DNA of 36,265 nucleotides. Source: Bacteroidales bacterium (GTDB lineage Bacteria; Bacteroidota; Bacteroidia; Bacteroidales; PUMT01). Below the pieces are notes generated by a model that saw nothing but the letters and a program-made list of their open reading frames with translations, had not been told where the DNA came from and did not search any database. A program made the translations under genes and the position numbers. The stretch lies in contig SLOE01000132.1 in NCBI GenBank assembly GCA_007132715.1, positions 1-36,265 of the forward strand. The letters run 5' to 3'. This document shows positions 33,875 to 36,265 of the stretch, piece by piece. How positions within the stretch are numbered: position 1 is the first letter of the stretch; each line of letters starts with the position of its first letter.

Positions 33875-36265
33875 ATGATGAGGCGAAAAATAGTTTCTGC
33901 GGTCATCCTGATGGGGTTCAGCGGTCTAGTCGCGCAGATAGTGCTGTTGCGTGAACTGATGGTGGCTTTTCACGGCAATGAGCTTTCCATTGGCGTGGTG
34001 CTGGCCAACTGGATGCTGCTGGAAGCAGCCGGTGCATTTTTCCTTGGCAGGAGGATTGCCGGTTCGCCTCGGCGGAGGCTGCTGTTTATTGGCGTGACCG
34101 TGATGTTTTCGTTGTTTTTCCCTGCTGCCGTTTACTTTGCAAGGGTGTTCAAGGATATGATGAGCCTTGTGCCGGGAGAGGGCATTGGCATCATGCCCAT
34201 GTTCTACGTGTCGTTTCTTATACTCCTTCCTGTCAGCGTCTTTCACGGGGCGCTCTTTACCGCCGGCTGCAAGCTGTACTCCCAGTTGTCGTTGCCCGGC
34301 AAAGAGGGGGGGACAGAAGAGGCAGGCGGGCACGGGGCCGGGCAGGGTGCAGTCAAAAACACCGGGCACGATGCCGGCCGTTTTGTCGGACAGGGTGATG
34401 ACAGCTGCGGCGATAATGATGCCGGGCAGGGGGCCGGCAGTATCGCGCGGGTTTATATCTACGAGACGGTAGGGACGCTGGTTGGGGGACTGGTACTGAC
34501 TTACCTGCTGATTCCTCATCTTCACTCGGTGAAAATAGCTGTCCTGACCGCCCTTTTTAACTTCGCTGTTTGTGCCTGGCTGCTGAAGCCGTTCAGGAGC
34601 CAGGCAGCATCGTTTGCAGACCGGGCAGGATGGGTGTTGCTCACTGCCCTGATCCTGTTTTCAGGTAACCTGGTGTTCAGGGGAGGATCTGACCGCCTGC
34701 ATGAACATTCGGTTAACAGGCAATGGAGAGGCCAGGAGGTGGTGCATTACCAGAATTCGCATTACGGCAATATCGTGGTTGTGGAGAACATGCAGGAGTA
34801 TACCTTTTTTTCGGACGGACTGCCGGTTATAACTGCTCCCAATCCGGATATTGTCTTTATTGAGGAGTTCGTACACTTCCCGATGCTGTCGCATCCTGAT
34901 CCGCTGGACATACTGGTGCTGAGCGGCGGAGCCGGCGGTGTTATAAGCGAGATACTGAAGCACGGTGTACAGAGGGTTGATTATGCTGAGGTTGACCCGC
35001 TTATACCCGAGGTTATAGGCAGGTTTTCCACTTCGCTCACCGACCGGGAACTTGGTGATGAGCGTGTTAAAGTGAGGTATGCCGACGGAAGGTTCTTCCT
35101 GAAACGCACTGAACAGACCTATGACCTGATATTCAGCGGATTTACCGATCCCTCGTCACTGCAGTCGAACAGGTTTTTTACCCGTGAGTTTTTCTCTATT
35201 GTAGAAAGCAAGCTTTCGCGGAAGGGGATCTTTGTACTTGCCCTGCCTGGGTCGCTCACCTATATGAGTCCCGAACTGGCTATGCTTAACGGACTGGTGC
35301 TGGCCACGCTGGAGGATGTATTCAACGTGGTTCGGGTTATACCCGGCGACGGAACAAACCTCTACCTTGCTTCCGGATCGTACTCTTCTGCTTTTCCTGA
35401 TGCGGGAGAGATGATGGCCAGGGCCGGTTCACGTGATATCAGTTTCAGCCTTATAACACCGGGGTACCTGGAATACCGCCTTCATGAGAGATGGCAGGAG
35501 TGGTTCCATGATAACCTTGGGGATACCGGCGGGAGAATTAACGAGGATTTCAGGCCGCTGGGGGTCTTTTACAGCCTTGTGTGGTGGAATGAGAAGTTCT
35601 CACCTTCGTTCAACAGGATTTTCAGGCAAAGTGAAGGGATAAGCATTTCGATGATGTCAATTGTTTTCCTGTTGCTGACCGGTTTGGCACTGGTTTACTC
35701 TGCACGACTGAAGCAGCCGGTCAGGCCCGCACTGTCGTTCTGCATTGTTTCAACAGGTTTTGCCGGCATGCTCTTCGACCTCATCCTGATATTTGCTTTT
35801 CAGGTGCTGTTTGGCTATATTTTTTACTGGCTCGGACTGCTTGTTACGGCGTTCATGGCTGGTGTGGCTGCCGGGGGACTGTGGATGACCCGGCGCATAA
35901 AAAGGATGGACAGTGTGCTGCCCGGTATCATCAGGCTGGAGATGCTAATTTTGCTTTTCGCTTTGGTGCTGCCCTGGATATTCACATTTTCGGCACCACT
36001 GCTGGTTCATCCCTGGTTCGATCTCCTGCTGAGGATCATGTTCCTGTTGCTCTCTTTCCTGTCGGGCCTGCTCGTGGGGGCTGAGTTTCCACTTGCCAAC
36101 AGGGAATACCTGAAGATGTCGGGCGATATCGGTGGTACAGCCGGGTTGCTGTACAGTGCCGACCTGTGGGGAGGATGGATAGGCGGTATCCTGGGCGGGG
36201 TGGTGTTGCTGCCGGTACTCGGACTGGTACAGAGTTCGCTGGTGATTGTGATGTTCAAGGCAAGC
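33875..36265 (+). CDS. Polytopic membrane protein with spermidine-synthase-like domain, 3' partial
   Basis: This gene is absent from the ORF track because it has no stop in the window; I translated 797 open codons from ATG 33875. Residues 1 to about 270 hold about six transmembrane helices (IVSAVILMGFSGLVAQIVLLREL, FYVSFLILLPVSVFHGALFTAG). A Rossmann methyltransferase/spermidine-synthase fold follows at about 295-520: DILVLSGGAGGVISEIL, VDYAEVDPL (binding-site acids), VRYADGRFFL and FTDPSSLQSNRFFTREFF. A second membrane part begins at about 590 (ISMMSIVFLLLTGLALV). In true aminopropyltransferases the last motif reads D-S/T-T-D-P; here it is GFTDP, so the catalytic Asp is missing, and GGGDGG is SGGAGG. 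A Gly/Asp/His-rich loop of about 45 residues interrupts the first membrane part. It closes the radical SAM cluster, 31 nt downstream. Confidence 0.85.
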   Translation, partial: MMRRKIVSAVILMGFSGLVAQIVLLRELMVAFHGNELSIGVVLANWMLLEAAGAFFLGRRIAGSPRRRLLFIGVTVMFSLFFPAAVYFARVFKDMMSLVPGEGIGIMPMFYVSFLILLPVSVFHGALFTAGCKLYSQLSLPGKEGGTEEAGGHGAGQGAVKNTGHDAGRFVGQGDDSCGDNDAGQGAGSIARVYIYETVGTLVGGLVLTYLLIPHLHSVKIAVLTALFNFAVCAWLLKPFRSQAASFADRAGWVLLTALILFSGNLVFRGGSDRLHEHSVNRQWRGQEVVHYQNSHYGNIVVVENMQEYTFFSDGLPVITAPNPDIVFIEEFVHFPMLSHPDPLDILVLSGGAGGVISEILKHGVQRVDYAEVDPLIPEVIGRFSTSLTDRELGDERVKVRYADGRFFLKRTEQTYDLIFSGFTDPSSLQSNRFFTREFFSIVESKLSRKGIFVLALPGSLTYMSPELAMLNGLVLATLEDVFNVVRVIPGDGTNLYLASGSYSSAFPDAGEMMARAGSRDISFSLITPGYLEYRLHERWQEWFHDNLGDTGGRINEDFRPLGVFYSLVWWNEKFSPSFNRIFRQSEGISISMMSIVFLLLTGLALVYSARLKQPVRPALSFCIVSTGFAGMLFDLILIFAFQVLFGYIFYWLGLLVTAFMAGVAAGGLWMTRRIKRMDSVLPGIIRLEMLILLFALVLPWIFTFSAPLLVHPWFDLLLRIMFLLLSFLSGLLVGAEFPLANREYLKMSGDIGGTAGLLYSADLWGGWIGGILGGVVLLPVLGLVQSSLVIVMFKAS
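34303..34440 (+). repeat. Low-complexity Gly/Asp/Gln/His-rich insertion in the membrane protein
   Basis: GC-rich imperfect repeats such as GGGGCCGGGCAGGG and GATGCCGGGCAGGGGGCCGG encode GAGQGA, GHDAG and NDAGQGAG between two hydrophobic stretches. It looks like slippage-driven growth of a loop outside the membrane core. Confidence 0.6.

Noticed and set aside
33926-34525. 199-aa minus-strand ORF
   Set aside because: Antisense to the spermidine-synthase-like gene, which is open across the whole region and shows clear motifs.
1-36265. tRNA, rRNA, CRISPR array, transposase or integrase
   Set aside because: No cloverleaf with a CCA end, no regular spacer array and no recombinase motif was seen in reading either strand; a tool search could still find a short RNA.

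Overview
The window reads as chromosomal DNA of a member of the Bacteroidota, probably a free-living polysaccharide degrader of the Bacteroidales/Marinilabiliales type. The reasons are: a C-terminal type IX secretion (Por) sorting domain on one large enzyme; lipoprotein and Tat-lipoprotein leaders on many enzymes; several promoters of the Bacteroidota form TTTG-N19-TAnnTTTG with no Shine-Dalgarno; a macroglobulin/TonB-plug surface protein; and many carbohydrate-active enzymes. No tRNA, rRNA, CRISPR array, IS element or SusC/SusD pair was seen. The genus is inference.

Layout. 1-1073: 3' part of a GH43 enzyme, then a hairpin shared with a convergent small lipoprotein gene. 1736-2059: a DksA/TraR-type zinc-finger protein. 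2115-6646: a minus-strand operon of acyl-CoA ligase, GNAT-like protein and CrtI-like FAD oxidoreductase. 6807-13846: a truncated GH67-like enzyme, a GH29 fucosidase with an operator-like inverted repeat on its promoter, a 19-nt degenerate tandem repeat, a macroglobulin/TonB-plug protein, a 41-codon lipoprotein leader and a GH10 enzyme. 13916-18651: a multidomain PL14-like lyase with T9SS tail, divergent from a ThuA plus Gfo/Idh/MocA pair. 18804-24794: an unknown protein, a broken GH127 gene, a TSUP permease, then a second Gfo/Idh/MocA protein with a CoA-disulfide-reductase-like flavoprotein. 24883-31331: a cytochrome c/sugar dehydrogenase fusion, a TPR protein, a dicarboxylate/amino acid symporter and an OprO/P-like porin. 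31417-36265: two tandem radical SAM enzymes of the AmrS (AmmeMemoRadiSam) family, each with a twin-arginine leader, followed by a polytopic spermidine-synthase-like protein that runs off the right edge and is missing from the ORF track.

The GH43, GH67-like, GH29, GH10, PL14-like and GH127 genes point to breakdown of xylan, arabinan and fucosylated or uronic-acid polymers. The ThuA and Gfo/Idh proteins suggest oxidative handling of glycosides, perhaps through 3-keto sugars. Several of these genes look damaged: GH127 has one frameshift and apparently two in-frame gaps, and the GH67-like enzyme stops near mid-protein. The locus may therefore be decaying, or the assembly may contain errors. The most unusual assembly is the right-hand three-gene cluster: radical SAM enzymes are normally cytoplasmic, yet both paralogues here carry apparent export leaders and sit beside a membrane protein with an aminopropyltransferase-like Rossmann domain that lacks the usual catalytic Asp.
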